47,821 bases of DNA from Hyphomicrobiales bacterium (GTDB taxonomy: Bacteria > Pseudomonadota > Alphaproteobacteria > Rhizobiales > Xanthobacteraceae). Below, piece after piece: positions 19,223 to 27,776 of the stretch. The notes below the pieces were generated by a model. That model did not search any database. It was not told the origin of the DNA and saw only the letters and a list, made by a program, of their open reading frames with translations. The stretch's first letter is position 1. Every line of letters starts with the position of its first letter. The DNA is taken from the NCBI GenBank assembly GCA_003135415.1, contig PLBP01000038.1, forward strand, positions 80,983-128,803. Reading direction: 5' to 3'. The position numbers and the translations under genes were made by a program.

Positions 19223-20526
19223 ATAATTTTTCTCCCCGCGAGATCGTATCCGAGCTCGACCGTTTCATCGTCGGACAAAAGGACGCCAAGCGCGCGGTCT
19301 CGATCGCGCTTCGCAACCGCTGGCGCCGATTGCAGCTCGACGACAAGCTGCGCGAGGAAGTGCTGCCCAAGAACATCCTGATGATCGGACCGACGGGCGT
19401 CGGCAAGACCGAGATTTCCCGCCGGCTCGCCAAGCTCGCGGGCGCGCCGTTCCTGAAGGTCGAGGCGACCAAATTCACCGAGGTCGGCTATGTCGGCCGC
19501 GACGTCGATTCGATCATCCGCGATCTTGTCGAAATCGGCATCGCGATCGTGCGCGAAGCCAAGCGGCGCGACGTGCAGGCGAAGGCGCATTTGGCCGCCG
19601 AAGAGCGCGTGCTCGACGCTCTCGTCGGCAAGAACGCCGCCCCCGCGACCCGCGACAGCTTTCGCCATCGCTTGCGCGCCGGCGAACTCAACGACAAGGA
19701 AATCGAGATCGAACTCTCGGGGGGTGCTGCGCAAATGCCGATGTTCGAAATTCCCGGCGTGCCGGGGGCGCAGATGGGCGCGATCTCGATCGGCGATATC
19801 TTCGGCAAAGCGCTGGGACGACCGCGCGCGCGCAAGGTCAACGTCAACGAAGCGCATCCGCTTCTACTCGCCGAGGAATCCGACAAACTCCTAGATCAAG
19901 ATGCGGTGACGCGCGAGGCGATTCACGCGGTCGAAAATAACGGCATCGTTTTTCTCGACGAGATCGACAAGATTTGCGCCCGCGACGGTGCTCGCGGCGG
20001 CGCCGATGTCAGCCGCGAGGGCGTGCAACGCGACTTGTTGCCGCTGATCGAGGGCACCACGGTCGCGACCAAGCATGGACCGGTCAAAACCGACCATGTC
20101 CTGTTTATCGCTTCGGGGGCTTTCCATGTATCGAAGCCGTCCGATCTACTGCCGGAGTTGCAGGGACGGCTGCCGATCCGGGTCGAACTCGCAGCGCTCA
20201 CGCGCGACGACTTTCGACGGATTCTGAACGACACCGAGGCGAGCCTTGTGAAGCAGGCAGTGGCGTTGCTCAAAACCGAGAACGTCGATCTCGAATTCAC
20301 CAGCGACGGGGTCGACGCCATCGCCGATGTCGCGGTCGAAGTGAATTCGATGCTTGAGAATATCGGCGCGCGCCGGCTGCAAACCGTGATCGAGCGCGTG
20401 CTCGACGAAATCAGCTTCTCGGCGCCGGACCGCTCGGGCGAGCGAATCACAATCGACGGTGAATATGTGCGCTCGCGTGTCGCCGATCTCGCCAAGAATA
20501 CGGATCTATCGCGCTATATTCTTTAG
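19219..20526 (+). CDS. hslU: ATP-dependent protease ATPase subunit HslU (ClpY)
   Basis: AAA+ unfoldase feeding substrates to HslV. From ATG 19219 (435 aa) it begins [20 protein letters not shown], as in rhizobial homologues, and overlaps the GNAT stop. An ATG nine bases earlier is also in frame. Walker A is GPTGVGKT (57-64). The pore loop region [19 protein letters not shown], Walker [11 protein letters not shown], and the C-terminal sensor-2 [16 protein letters not shown] are present, with the HslV-docking end TDLSRYIL. The I-domain (about 110-230) is intact. The TAG stop is formed by the first bases of the palindromic repeat at 20524. Confidence 0.97.
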   Translation: MNNFSPREIVSELDRFIVGQKDAKRAVSIALRNRWRRLQLDDKLREEVLPKNILMIGPTGVGKTEISRRLAKLAGAPFLKVEATKFTEVGYVGRDVDSIIRDLVEIGIAIVREAKRRDVQAKAHLAAEERVLDALVGKNAAPATRDSFRHRLRAGELNDKEIEIELSGGAAQMPMFEIPGVPGAQMGAISIGDIFGKALGRPRARKVNVNEAHPLLLAEESDKLLDQDAVTREAIHAVENNGIVFLDEIDKICARDGARGGADVSREGVQRDLLPLIEGTTVATKHGPVKTDHVLFIASGAFHVSKPSDLLPELQGRLPIRVELAALTRDDFRRILNDTEASLVKQAVALLKTENVDLEFTSDGVDAIADVAVEVNSMLENIGARRLQTVIERVLDEISFSAPDRSGERITIDGEYVRSRVADLAKNTDLSRYIL

Positions 20527-20599
20527 AGCATGATCTTTTTCGAAAACCGGTTCCCACCCGGATCAAGTCCGGGGCAGGCTTTTTCGAGATCATGCTCTA
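20524..20599. repeat. Long nested palindromic repeat between hslU and smr
   Basis: Terminal arms TAGAGCATGATCT and AGATCATGCTCTA are perfect 13-bp inverted repeats. Inside lie the CGAAAACCGGTTCCCAC core and a second palindrome, CCGGATCAAGTCCGG. The repeat fills the whole gap between convergent hslU and smr. Its left TAG is the hslU stop and its right CTA is the smr stop on the other strand. It probably acts as a bidirectional transcription stop or mRNA-end stabiliser. It is nearly identical to the copy at 45544. Confidence 0.92.
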
Positions 20600-21154
20600 C
20601 GTACGATTTCGCCGGATGCGCACATAGAGCGCGCCAGCGCCGCCATGGGCGGGGGCTGCTTCCTCGAACCCGATCACGAGCGAGCGAAACTCCGGCAGCG
20701 CGAGCCAAAGCGGCACCGCGCGGCGCAACACGCCGCGCTCAGCCCCCTCCGGCGCGGCAGTGCCCTTGCCGGTGATGACCAGAACCAGCGATTTTCCGCG
20801 CGCCTGCCCGCGATGGAGAAACGCCGAGAGCCGCTTCCTCGCCTCGTTCTGTTTCATTCCGTGCAAATCGAGCCGCGCATCGATCTCGACACGGCCGCGG
20901 GCGATTTTCTGCCGCGCCCGGCGATCGATGGATGAAAGCGGGGGTAAGGCGGGTGTTGATGGGCGCGTCGGTAATGATGGGATACGCGCGGGCGGTTTCG
21001 ATTTTTGCGGACGAGCGAGGATTGGCTTCTGATCGTCCTTGCTTTCGACGAGCGATTTCGCGGACGGCTTCTGCAACGGCTTGATCGTCTTTTTCACCGC
21101 CTCCCAGAGCGCATCGTCATGCGCACGGCCGTGTTTTTCGCGATCGCGGCTCAT
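20597..21154 (-). CDS. Smr-domain protein
   Basis: Protein with a C-terminal Smr (small MutS-related) domain, a fold found in nucleases. Of 185 residues, about 1-90 are basic, Pro-rich and probably disordered. The Smr domain runs from about 92, with LDLHGM (95-100), VLVITGKG and the closing HGGAGALYVRIRR. No MutS ATPase is attached. ATG 21154 overlaps the mltA stop by four bases. The timA-mltA-smr order is conserved in rhizobia. The biochemical role of stand-alone Smr proteins in this group is not established. Its TAG stop comes from the palindromic repeat. Confidence 0.9.
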   Translation of the reverse strand: MSRDREKHGRAHDDALWEAVKKTIKPLQKPSAKSLVESKDDQKPILARPQKSKPPARIPSLPTRPSTPALPPLSSIDRRARQKIARGRVEIDARLDLHGMKQNEARKRLSAFLHRGQARGKSLVLVITGKGTAAPEGAERGVLRRAVPLWLALPEFRSLVIGFEEAAPAHGGAGALYVRIRRNRT

Positions 21155-22371
21155 GGCTTCGGCCTTGGGCTTGGCAGCGGCACCGGATCGATGCGCCTCG
21201 TGGGGTCCGCTTCCTTCGGCACCAGCACGTAAAACTTTCCCGGATGGCGAATACGGCCGGAAACCGTTCCGGCGTCGATGCCGGCGCCAAAATAAATATC
21301 GGCCCGGGCGGGGCCGATAATAGCTCCGCCGGTATCCTGCGCGATCATCGTACGGCGAAAGCGCGTCGTGGGTTTTTCGCTTGCGATCGGCAAATCGGCT
21401 TCGATCCAGAACGGCGTACCGTAAACGTGGATCGCCTTGTCGACGGCGATGCTGCGCTCGCGCACGAGATTGACGCCCTCTGCCCCGGCGGGCTCGCTAT
21501 CGGGTGGAAGCTCGCTCACCTCGCGGAAAAACACGAACGACTTATTCATGCGCATGATCTCGCGCGCCTCCTCCGGCTCCTCAGCAAAGTAGGTGCGGAT
21601 CGCATCCATCGACATCTGCTCGCGCGGAATAATTCCGCGCTCGATCAGAATACGCCCGACCGCCGTATAGGGAAGTCCGTTGCTGGCATCGTAGTTGATC
21701 CGCAACAGCTTGCCGTCCTCGAGCCGCACGCGCGCGGACCCCTGGATGTGGATGAAGAAAGCGTCGATCGGATCCTTCAGCCAGCAAAGCTCGAGCGCAC
21801 GACCCTTGAGCGCACCGTCCTCGATCGCGGCGCGATCGAGATTGCCGCTTACGCGTCGCCCGATACGGTGACGCACCAGCTTGCCGGCGGCGACGCGCAA
21901 TTGTGCGAACAGGCCTCCGGGCTGGCGGTAAATCGGGACGTTGAATTCGTCCGACGCCGCCCGGCTACCTTCGACTTCGGGCTCGTAATAGCCGGTGAGT
22001 AATCCCCCTTCCTCGCCGAGGCGCGCGATCCGCACCGGGCGAAAGTTTTCCTCGAAGAAGCGCCGCGCCGTGGCTTTGTCGACGGACGGCTCAAGCTTGT
22101 TCAAGCGCTCGCAGACTTGCCGCAGCGCTTCTTCGAAATGCCGGCCGAGCAGCGCCCGGGCTCTTTTCTTCAGGATCGGCTGACAGCTGTTGCGGAATGT
22201 TTTGAGCGCGGCGGCATGATCTTCGTCGTTCCAGCCGTCGAGGGCGGCGAACGCCGCAGGCTCAAGCATGGTGTCGGATATGCGCAAAGGTTCGGCCCCC
22301 AAAGGGTCGAGCGCAAATAAAGCCAGTGAAGTGGCGACCCCAAAGATCGCGATCACGCCCGGCTTCGCCAT
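21151..22371 (-). CDS. mltA: Membrane-bound lytic murein transglycosylase A
   Basis: Cleaves peptidoglycan glycan strands to 1,6-anhydromuropeptides. From ATG 22371 (406 aa) it has an N-terminal signal with a hydrophobic core FGVATSLALFAL. The MltA domain follows: EEGGLLTGYYEPEVEGSR, FNVPIYRQPGGL, LCWLKDPIDAFFIHIQGSA, INYDASNGLPYTAVGRILIE and the 3D domain with AQDTGGAIIGPARADIYFG, which carries the catalytic Asp region. I see no lipobox Cys, so it may be soluble in the periplasm or anchored by its uncleaved signal, unlike the E. coli lipoprotein. It starts 14 bp after the timA stop and overlaps smr. Confidence 0.94.
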   Translation of the reverse strand: MAKPGVIAIFGVATSLALFALDPLGAEPLRISDTMLEPAAFAALDGWNDEDHAAALKTFRNSCQPILKKRARALLGRHFEEALRQVCERLNKLEPSVDKATARRFFEENFRPVRIARLGEEGGLLTGYYEPEVEGSRAASDEFNVPIYRQPGGLFAQLRVAAGKLVRHRIGRRVSGNLDRAAIEDGALKGRALELCWLKDPIDAFFIHIQGSARVRLEDGKLLRINYDASNGLPYTAVGRILIERGIIPREQMSMDAIRTYFAEEPEEAREIMRMNKSFVFFREVSELPPDSEPAGAEGVNLVRERSIAVDKAIHVYGTPFWIEADLPIASEKPTTRFRRTMIAQDTGGAIIGPARADIYFGAGIDAGTVSGRIRHPGKFYVLVPKEADPTRRIDPVPLPSPRPKP

Positions 22372-22385
22372 TAATTTTTGGCTGC

Positions 22386-23096
22386 TCAGGCGGATTCGGT
22401 GGAAACCAATTTCCAATTGGGATCGCGCGCGCCGATTTCGCGCGCGAAGGTCCAGACGTCGGTCACATGGGTGACGCTGTCGGGGCTTCCGCTGACGACC
22501 TCGCCCGCTTTATTGCGCGTGACGGAAATGAGCTGCGAAACGAAGCGCACGGTGACTTGCGCCGCATCCCCTTTCATTTCGGCATGGGTGATCTCGGCCT
22601 TATCGAGCGCGACGAAACGCGATTCCGCCGTCTCTCCGCGGCCCTCACGCTCGGTGATCGACTGGGCGAAGCCATCGAAGACATCCTTCGCGAGCAAGTT
22701 CTTCAGCGTCTTGCGGTCGCCCTCCGCGAAAGCCGTGACGATCATCTCATAGGCGCCCTTGGCGCCCGTGAGGAAATGGCCGGCGTCAAAATCGGGTTCT
22801 GTTTTTGCAATCGCGTCGAGCCCGAGGGCCACGGCCGTTCCCGCTTCGGCAATCCCGGCCCAGCGGTCGGCGGCGGGCTCTTCCGGCTGCGCCATGCGGA
22901 CGGGCGATTTTTCGCCGCTCTTATCCGGGAGCGCCACGACCTTGTCGGGGCCGGTCACGGGTTTTGCGGCGTCCCGCGCGGAGTAAGGATCGTAGGGAGG
23001 CCGTTCGCGCCCGGTTCTTTGGCCGAGCACGCTTCGCAGCCGTGCAAAGATGAACACGGCGAGTGCCAGAAAGATGATGGTGTAAAAATCGAGCAC
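22386..23096 (-). CDS. timA: Tim44/TimA family membrane-anchored protein
   Basis: Alphaproteobacterial relative of mitochondrial Tim44, with one N-terminal membrane anchor and a Tim44-like domain. The start is GTG 23096 (236 aa), with GAGG and correct spacing upstream. It begins VLDFYTIIFLALAVFIFARL, a single transmembrane segment. A Pro-rich linker follows, then the domain with FLTGAKGAYEMIVTAFAEGD, LKNLLAKDVFDGFAQSI and the closing VTDVWTFAREIGARDPNWKL. The longer frame to 23249 is not supported. It heads timA-mltA-smr. A role in membrane-protein handling is inferred by analogy. Confidence 0.88.
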   Translation of the reverse strand: MLDFYTIIFLALAVFIFARLRSVLGQRTGRERPPYDPYSARDAAKPVTGPDKVVALPDKSGEKSPVRMAQPEEPAADRWAGIAEAGTAVALGLDAIAKTEPDFDAGHFLTGAKGAYEMIVTAFAEGDRKTLKNLLAKDVFDGFAQSITEREGRGETAESRFVALDKAEITHAEMKGDAAQVTVRFVSQLISVTRNKAGEVVSGSPDSVTHVTDVWTFAREIGARDPNWKLVSTESA

Positions 23097-23268
23097 TTTC
23101 CCTCTTCGCTCACTTTGATGAGCAAGGCCGGACATCTGCCGCGAGGCCGATCGTCCGCCGTCTAGAAGAATATGGTCGCTCGGCGGTCCTCGTCCAAGTG
23201 CACGCGGTGCTATTCGACGAACGTTAGACGATCCGGTTGCTCGCGCCAACTACAGAACGAAAAAAGGC

Positions 23269-23316
23269 TCAAGGGAGGCACAAGAGCGCCATTAAGAGCA
23301 CCATTACCAGTGCCAT
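23269..23316 (-). CDS. Candidate 15-residue hydrophobic peptide with self-masked ribosome-binding site
   Basis: Minus-strand ATG 23316 to TGA 23269 would encode MALVMVLLMALLCLP, almost wholly hydrophobic. AGGAGG stands seven bases upstream of the ATG, close to ideal. The stretch containing this Shine-Dalgarno is one arm of a perfect 12-bp inverted repeat; the other arm is the last codons of the peptide. Short hydrophobic peptides of this type are known as toxins or leader peptides, but I recognise no family. A chance origin is possible: the frame arises from three imperfect 12-base repeats. Confidence 0.4.
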   Translation of the reverse strand: MALVMVLLMALLCLP

Positions 23317-23328
23317 TCTTGTGCCTCC
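23274..23328. repeat. Perfect 12-bp inverted repeat with tandem 12-base loop repeats
   Basis: GGAGGCACAAGA (23274-23285) and TCTTGTGCCTCC (23317-23328) are exact inverted repeats. The 31-base loop contains GCGCCATTA, GCACCATTA and GTGCCATT at a 12-base period. It lies between divergent timA and secB. On the minus strand it would mask the ribosome-binding site of the candidate peptide; on the plus strand it would lie in the secB leader. Confidence 0.85.
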
Positions 23329-23334
23329 TAATGA

Positions 23335-23361
23335 AGCGTGGTAGCGACCGCGATCCACGCT
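23335..23361. repeat. 7-bp inverted repeat in the secB leader
   Basis: AGCGTGG (23335-23341) and CCACGCT (23355-23361) pair perfectly around a 13-base loop. It sits directly beside the 12-bp inverted repeat and 35 bp before the secB ATG, so the timA-secB gap (23097-23396) carries two adjacent hairpins. No U-run follows it, so termination is not obvious. Confidence 0.5.
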
Positions 23362-23396
23362 TTACGGCATTTTCTTAGGGATTTTTGGAGACGATC

Positions 23397-23864
23397 ATGG
23401 CGAACACGAATGGCGGCCCGGAGCAACAAAAGGCGCCGCCCGCGATCGGTGTTCTCGGTCAGTACATCAAGGATCTGTCGTTCGAGAACCCGAACGCGCC
23501 GCGCTCGATGATGGCGCTCGCGCAACAGCCCGCGGTCAACATTCAATTCAACGTCAATGCCAAGCCGCTTACCGGCACCGATTACGAAGTCGAACTCGTG
23601 GTCGAGGGCAAGGCGCAGCACGAGCAGATGGTGCTGTTCAGTATCGAACTCGTTTATGCCGGCATATTTCGGCTGGGAGACGTGCCGGAGGACATGGCGC
23701 AGCAAATCGTGTTGATCGAATGCCCGCGCATGTTGTTCCCCTTCGCCCGTTACATCATCGCCAACACGATCCGTGACGGCGGGTTTCCGCCGCTGATGAT
23801 CGACCCGGTCGACTTTGCAGCGCTTTATCGGGATCGCTTCCAGCAAGCCCAGGCGCCGCAGTAA
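23397..23864 (+). CDS. secB: Protein-export chaperone SecB
   Basis: Homotetrameric cytoplasmic chaperone that keeps precursors unfolded and hands them to SecA. From ATG 23397 (GGAG six bases upstream) it has 155 residues, with an acidic Gln-rich N terminus. The SecB blocks are GQYIKDLSFENPNAP, PAVNIQFNVNAKPL, YEVELVVEGKA, FSIELVYAGIFRL, LIECPRMLFPFARYIIANTI and FPPLMIDPVDFAALY. The TTG at 23385 is part of the ribosome-binding region. It stands alone on this strand with structured upstream DNA, and converges with dnaQ 22 bp away. Confidence 0.96.
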   Translation: MANTNGGPEQQKAPPAIGVLGQYIKDLSFENPNAPRSMMALAQQPAVNIQFNVNAKPLTGTDYEVELVVEGKAQHEQMVLFSIELVYAGIFRLGDVPEDMAQQIVLIECPRMLFPFARYIIANTIRDGGFPPLMIDPVDFAALYRDRFQQAQAPQ

Positions 23865-23886
23865 TCGAACGCGGGCGGCTCTAGCC

Positions 23887-24579
23887 TCATTTCTCGGCGA
23901 GATAATCGCGCCAAATTGAATCCGCTCCGAGAGCCGCGAGCAGGGTGCGATGCGCTTTCTCTTCATCGAACGTGAGACGAGGCGACAAGGGAGCCGGCCT
24001 TTCCTTGGCCGCTGCCACCGTTAGCGCGCGTACGGCCGTCTGCTTGCGATCGAGACTGAAACGCGCCTGACGCCCGCCCACGAGTTCCGCATAGACCTCG
24101 GCCAAAAGTTCGGCGTCGAGCAACGCGCCGTGCTTGGTACGGCGGCTATTGTCGATGCCATAGCGTGCGCAGAGATCGTCGAGCTTGTTGGGGCCGCCGG
24201 GATGGCGGCGGCGGGCAAGTGCCAGCGTATCGACAACGCGATCGCGGCCAATCGGCGGCCGTTTCAGCCGATCGAGCTCGGCGTTGAGGAAAGAGAGATC
24301 GAAACCCGCATTATGAATGACGAGCTTGGCATCGCCGAGAAATTCCACAAGGCTTTCGGCAATGTCGGCGAACTTTGGCTTGTCCGCGAGAAAGGCCGAC
24401 GACAGCCCGTGAATCGCCTCCACTTCGGCCGGCATGTCGCGCTCGGGATTAAGATAGACGTGAAAGGTCGCGCTCGTCGAAATGCAATTGACGAGTTCGA
24501 TACAGCCGATTTCCACGATGCGATGGCCGGTAAACGGGTCGAGGCCGGTGGTTTCCGTGTCGAGCACGATTTCGCGCAT
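23887..24579 (-). CDS. dnaQ: DNA polymerase III epsilon subunit (3'-5' proofreading exonuclease)
   Basis: Proofreading nuclease of the replicative polymerase. The 230-residue protein has the DEDDh set: Asp7 and Glu9 in VLDTETTGLDP, Asp94 in IHNAGFDLSFLN, and His150 with Asp155 in KHGALLDAELLAEVY. The C-terminal tail (about 165-230) would bind the alpha subunit. It starts four bases after coaE and ends the ppsR-maf-aroE-coaE-dnaQ operon that leaves oriC leftwards. The same cluster flanks the origin in other alphaproteobacteria. Confidence 0.96.
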   Translation of the reverse strand: MREIVLDTETTGLDPFTGHRIVEIGCIELVNCISTSATFHVYLNPERDMPAEVEAIHGLSSAFLADKPKFADIAESLVEFLGDAKLVIHNAGFDLSFLNAELDRLKRPPIGRDRVVDTLALARRRHPGGPNKLDDLCARYGIDNSRRTKHGALLDAELLAEVYAELVGGRQARFSLDRKQTAVRALTVAAAKERPAPLSPRLTFDEEKAHRTLLAALGADSIWRDYLAEK

Positions 24580-24583
24580 GATC

Positions 24584-25180
24584 TTAGCGTTTGCCTTCTG
24601 TGTTCGAGAGTGCGCGCAAGATCGTCCGCACCTCCGCGCGCGCCGCTTCGAAGCCGCGGGAGGTGTCGATCACGAAATTGGCTTTTTTTCGTTTTTTCGA
24701 ATCAGGCATCTGTTTCGCGACAATGGCGCTAAATTTCTCTTCCGTCATGCCCGGGCGCGCCAGCACGCGCTCCTTTTGCACAGGCTCCGGTGCCGATACC
24801 ACGACAATCTTGTCGACTTTGCGCTCGCCGCCGGTTTCGAACAGGAGCGGAATGTCGAGGAGGGCGACTTGAGCCCCTTTCGCCTTGGCGGCGATGAGGA
24901 AGTCCTTGCGCGCTTTGCGAACGAGCGGATGAATGATCGCCTCTAACTTCGCAAAGGCTTCGTTGTTTCCGACGACGGCGCGGGAAAGCCGCTCGCGGTC
25001 GACACGGCCAGCGGACACGGTCCCTGGAAATGCCTTCTCGATCAGCGGGGCCGCCTCTCCTTCATAGAGCCGATGCACGGCGGCATCGGAGTCGAATACC
25101 GGCACGCCTTCGGCGGCGAACATTTTCGCGGTCGCCGATTTTCCCATGCCGACGGAACCGGTGAGGCCGAGCACGATCAT
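24584..25180 (-). CDS. coaE: Dephospho-CoA kinase
   Basis: Last step of coenzyme A synthesis, phosphorylating dephospho-CoA at the 3'-OH. The 198-residue product has P-loop [10 protein letters not shown], the substrate-binding [37 protein letters not shown] and the lid region [20 protein letters not shown]. The Asp-Ala-x-x-His motif is complete. ATG 25180 shares one base with the aroE stop (TGATG). Length is at the short end of the family but complete. Confidence 0.96.
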   Translation of the reverse strand: MIVLGLTGSVGMGKSATAKMFAAEGVPVFDSDAAVHRLYEGEAAPLIEKAFPGTVSAGRVDRERLSRAVVGNNEAFAKLEAIIHPLVRKARKDFLIAAKAKGAQVALLDIPLLFETGGERKVDKIVVVSAPEPVQKERVLARPGMTEEKFSAIVAKQMPDSKKRKKANFVIDTSRGFEAARAEVRTILRALSNTEGKR

Positions 25181-26025
25181 CAGGCAAGTCCTTCGCGCGC
25201 AAGATCCGCGACGACGAGGGAGCGAAGCTCCGGCGTCACTTTTGGACGAACGCCGAACCAGCGCTCGAAGGCGGGCACCGCTTGGTGCAACAGCATGCCG
25301 AGCCCGTCGACGGCCAAATGCCCGGCGGCGCGGGCGCGGTGAAGTAGCGGTGTCTCGAGCGGCACGTAGACGAAATCGTTGACGAGCGCTCCCGGCTTCA
25401 GCCTCGCCAGATCGATTTCGAGCGGCGGTTGGCCCCGCATGCCGAGCGTCGTCGTGTTGATGAGAAGATCGACTCCCGCGAGACGGGACGGAATGTCGTG
25501 GATCGCGATCGGCTCGATGCGCCTGCCAAAGTGCGCGTTCAATTGCTCGGCGCGAGCCCGGGTGCGGTTGGCGACGAGGACGGTTTCAACCGAGCGCTCG
25601 AGCAAGCCGTGCACGGCCGCGCGTGCGCTGCCGCCGGCGCCAAGAACGAGCGCGGTTTTCGTTCGCTCGGGCCAGCGCGGCGCGGATTCGTCGAGATTCG
25701 CCAGAAAGCCGTACACGTCGGTGTTGGCGCCGAAAAGTTCTCCGTCCTCATGCCAAAGCGTATTGACCGCACCGAGCGCTTCGGCCACGGCATCGCGCCC
25801 CCTCACGGCGATAAAGGCGTTCTCTTTGTACGGCACGGTGACATTACCTCCGATATAGCCGCTTAGCGGAAAAGTAATTAGAAAGAGCTCGATCTCGGCC
25901 GGCAAAATATCCTCGCGGACATATTCCCCTGCGATGCCGTGCAGCGAAAGCCAATGATTATGAATCAGCGGCGATCGAGAATCCGCAACCGGGTGGCCGA
26001 TGACGCAGGCGCGGAGCGTTGTCAC
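25180..26025 (-). CDS. aroE: Shikimate dehydrogenase
   Basis: NADPH-dependent reduction of 3-dehydroshikimate in aromatic amino acid synthesis. In the 281-residue product, SRSPLIHN binds substrate. Catalytic Lys67 lies in [12 protein letters not shown], Asn88 in [11 protein letters not shown] and Asp103 in [10 protein letters not shown]. The cofactor loop is [16 protein letters not shown], followed by the NADPH-type [10 protein letters not shown]. The closing [18 protein letters not shown] is also typical. It overlaps maf by four bases and coaE by one. Confidence 0.97.
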   Translation of the reverse strand: MTTLRACVIGHPVADSRSPLIHNHWLSLHGIAGEYVREDILPAEIELFLITFPLSGYIGGNVTVPYKENAFIAVRGRDAVAEALGAVNTLWHEDGELFGANTDVYGFLANLDESAPRWPERTKTALVLGAGGSARAAVHGLLERSVETVLVANRTRARAEQLNAHFGRRIEPIAIHDIPSRLAGVDLLINTTTLGMRGQPPLEIDLARLKPGALVNDFVYVPLETPLLHRARAAGHLAVDGLGMLLHQAVPAFERWFGVRPKVTPELRSLVVADLAREGLA

Positions 26026-26630
26026 GAAACGACGAGCCCGGCCGAGCGGAAATAAGCGAGAAGCGGCAACAGCGGCAATCCCATAATCGTAAAGTGGTCG
26101 CCTTCGATGCGCTCGAACAAATGGACGCCCTGCCCCTCGAGTTGATAGGCGCCGACGCTCGATAAAACACGGTCGCCGGCGCCGGCAAGATAGGCGTCGA
26201 GAAAGGCTTCCGAAAGCGGGCGCACGGTGAGGCGCGCGGTCGCGACCGTTTCGAATACGACCTTGCCGTTTTGCGCGACCGCGACCGCCGCGTGAAGCTC
26301 GTGCGTCTTGCCGGCAAGCGTCATGAGCTGCTCGCGCGCGGCCAAAGCGTTAGCAGGTTTCGAAAAGCGCCGCTCGCCGAGCACCAGCGTTTGATCGGCG
26401 CCCAGTACGATGGATTTGCTTTTTCTGGCCGCGACCTCGAGCGCTTTTTCGCGGGCGAGTAATAACGCGACCTTCTCGGCGCTTACGGATGCGGCTTTCG
26501 ACGATTCGACCGCGCGCTCGTCGATTTTTGCCGGCTCGACCTCGATGGGTATTCCCGCTGCCTCCAGGAGAGCCCGGCGGATGGAACTCTTCGAAGCCAG
26601 GATTAACGGCTCCGCACGCCAGAGGCTCAT
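26022..26630 (-). CDS. maf: Maf family nucleotide pyrophosphatase
   Basis: House-cleaning nucleoside triphosphate pyrophosphatase of the Maf/YceF group. The 202-residue protein has the N-terminal motif [19 protein letters not shown], then [51 protein letters not shown] and [20 protein letters not shown]. The Asp of GADQT is the catalytic residue. The family splits into dTTP/UTP and m7GTP types and I cannot assign which from sequence reading alone. It overlaps ppsR and aroE by four bases each. Confidence 0.93.
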   Translation of the reverse strand: MSLWRAEPLILASKSSIRRALLEAAGIPIEVEPAKIDERAVESSKAASVSAEKVALLLAREKALEVAARKSKSIVLGADQTLVLGERRFSKPANALAAREQLMTLAGKTHELHAAVAVAQNGKVVFETVATARLTVRPLSEAFLDAYLAGAGDRVLSSVGAYQLEGQGVHLFERIEGDHFTIMGLPLLPLLAYFRSAGLVVS

Positions 26631-27481
26631 GGATGGCCAGCCCCTTCACGCCGGCGGTCCTGCAACAGTGCGATGATGGCGGCGGCGGTTTCCTCGATCG
26701 AGCGGCGGCTCACATCGATGCTCGGCCAGCCATGCTGGGCGCATAGACGCTTGGACTTCGCGATTTCCTCGGAGACGGCTTGGCGATCGATATAGGAGGA
26801 ATCGGTCTGCGGCGCGTTGAGTGTGAGTAGGCGGTTTTGCCGGATCTGTACAATGCGCTCGGGGCTCGCATAAAGACCGACGACCAGCGGTTTCACCGTC
26901 AATCCCAATTGTGGGGGCGGATCGATGCCCGGTACCAAGGGTATGTTTGCGGTCTTGATGCCGCGATTGGCGAGATAGATGCTGGTCGGCGTTTTCGAGG
27001 TTCGCGACACGCCTACCAAGATTACATCGGCGAGCTCGAGGTCTTCCGCGTGCTGCCCGTCATCGTGGACCATTGTGAAATTGAGTGCGTCGATGCGGCG
27101 AAAATAGTCGGCGTTCAGCATGTGTTGACCGCCTACCCGCGGTGTCGTTTCGGCTCCGAGATAACTTTGGAAAAGGCTGAGGACCGGGCGGAGAATCGAC
27201 AAGCACGGCAGACTTAGTTCGCGGCAACGCGTTTCCAAGCGGGTCGCGAGGTCTTTATCCACCAGCGTGTAGAGAACGACGCCCGGATTGGCTTCGACTT
27301 CCGCCAGCGCCTGGTTCAACTGTTTCTGGTTGCGAATGAGCGGAAAGACGTGCTCGACCGAGGACACGGTCGCATATTGAGCGGCGGCGGCGCGTCCGAC
27401 GGCGAGCAATGTCTCACCGGTTGCATCGGAAATGAGATGCAGGTGAAAAAAGCTCTCACTTTTGTGGGGTTTCGAACTCAC
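26627..27481 (-). CDS. ppsR: Pyruvate phosphate dikinase regulatory protein (DUF299)
   Basis: Bifunctional kinase/phosphorylase of the DUF299 family, the RP001 family of older Rickettsia annotation, which controls pyruvate phosphate dikinase or PEP synthase. The core begins [19 protein letters not shown]. The P-loop-like motif is [18 protein letters not shown], preceded by [22 protein letters not shown] and [19 protein letters not shown] follow. I prefer GTG 27481 (284 aa), close to the family length; the frame is open to 27574 but upstream sequence contains DnaA-like boxes. It is the first gene left of oriC, reading away from it. Confidence 0.9.
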   Translation of the reverse strand: MSSKPHKSESFFHLHLISDATGETLLAVGRAAAAQYATVSSVEHVFPLIRNQKQLNQALAEVEANPGVVLYTLVDKDLATRLETRCRELSLPCLSILRPVLSLFQSYLGAETTPRVGGQHMLNADYFRRIDALNFTMVHDDGQHAEDLELADVILVGVSRTSKTPTSIYLANRGIKTANIPLVPGIDPPPQLGLTVKPLVVGLYASPERIVQIRQNRLLTLNAPQTDSSYIDRQAVSEEIAKSKRLCAQHGWPSIDVSRRSIEETAAAIIALLQDRRREGAGHP

Positions 27482-27776
27482 TCTCTTTTCCACCGCCCTG
27501 TGGACAGCTGTGCACAGATCGATTGTAACACGGTCGGGCGGGAGACACCTGGGGAGAACGACACTTTCACGCACAATTGGTGAAGCCGGGAAAATTCCAG
27601 GTGTGTGAGTAGTGAGAATCGAGCGCTTAAATTTAATGCGGTTGAATCACTCTATGAGGAGGATGCGTGCTGGTCGTTGCCTGTGAGTAAGCTGTGGACT
27701 GCGTGTCGGCAAAGACAGATACCGTTATCCACCGTCACATAAACATAAACCTAAGATTCTTAGAAAAGGATTCAGT
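27482..27776. other. Predicted chromosomal replication origin (oriC)
   Basis: The gap lies between ppsR (RP001 family) and hemE, the place where alphaproteobacterial origins such as those of Caulobacter and Rickettsia have been mapped. Visible elements are a near-perfect DnaA box TTATCCACC at 27725-27733 and weaker DnaA-like boxes TGTGGACAG (27499), TGTGCACAG (27509), TGTGAGTAA (27682) and TGTGGACTG (27693). Four GANTC sites, the CcrM methylation sequence, lie at 27616, 27644, 27755 and 27769. An AT-rich stretch runs from about 27734 to 27776, with TTAA-containing sequence at 27627-27636. No gene fits here. Parental assignment by synteny is strong; the exact limits are not. Confidence 0.8.
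27725..27733 (+). promoter_or_regulatory. DnaA box (one mismatch)
   Basis: TTATCCACC differs from the consensus TTATCCACA only at the last base. It stands beside the AT-rich stretch that leads into hemE, the expected arrangement of a DnaA site next to a duplex-unwinding region. Confidence 0.7.

Noticed and set aside
20524-20599. Palindromic repeats as parts of an insertion sequence or CRISPR
   Set aside because: No transposase frame, no target duplications, no regular spacers; copies are single and kilobases apart.
21244-22002. 252-codon plus-strand frame opposite mltA
   Set aside because: Antisense shadow; mltA on the minus strand carries all family motifs.
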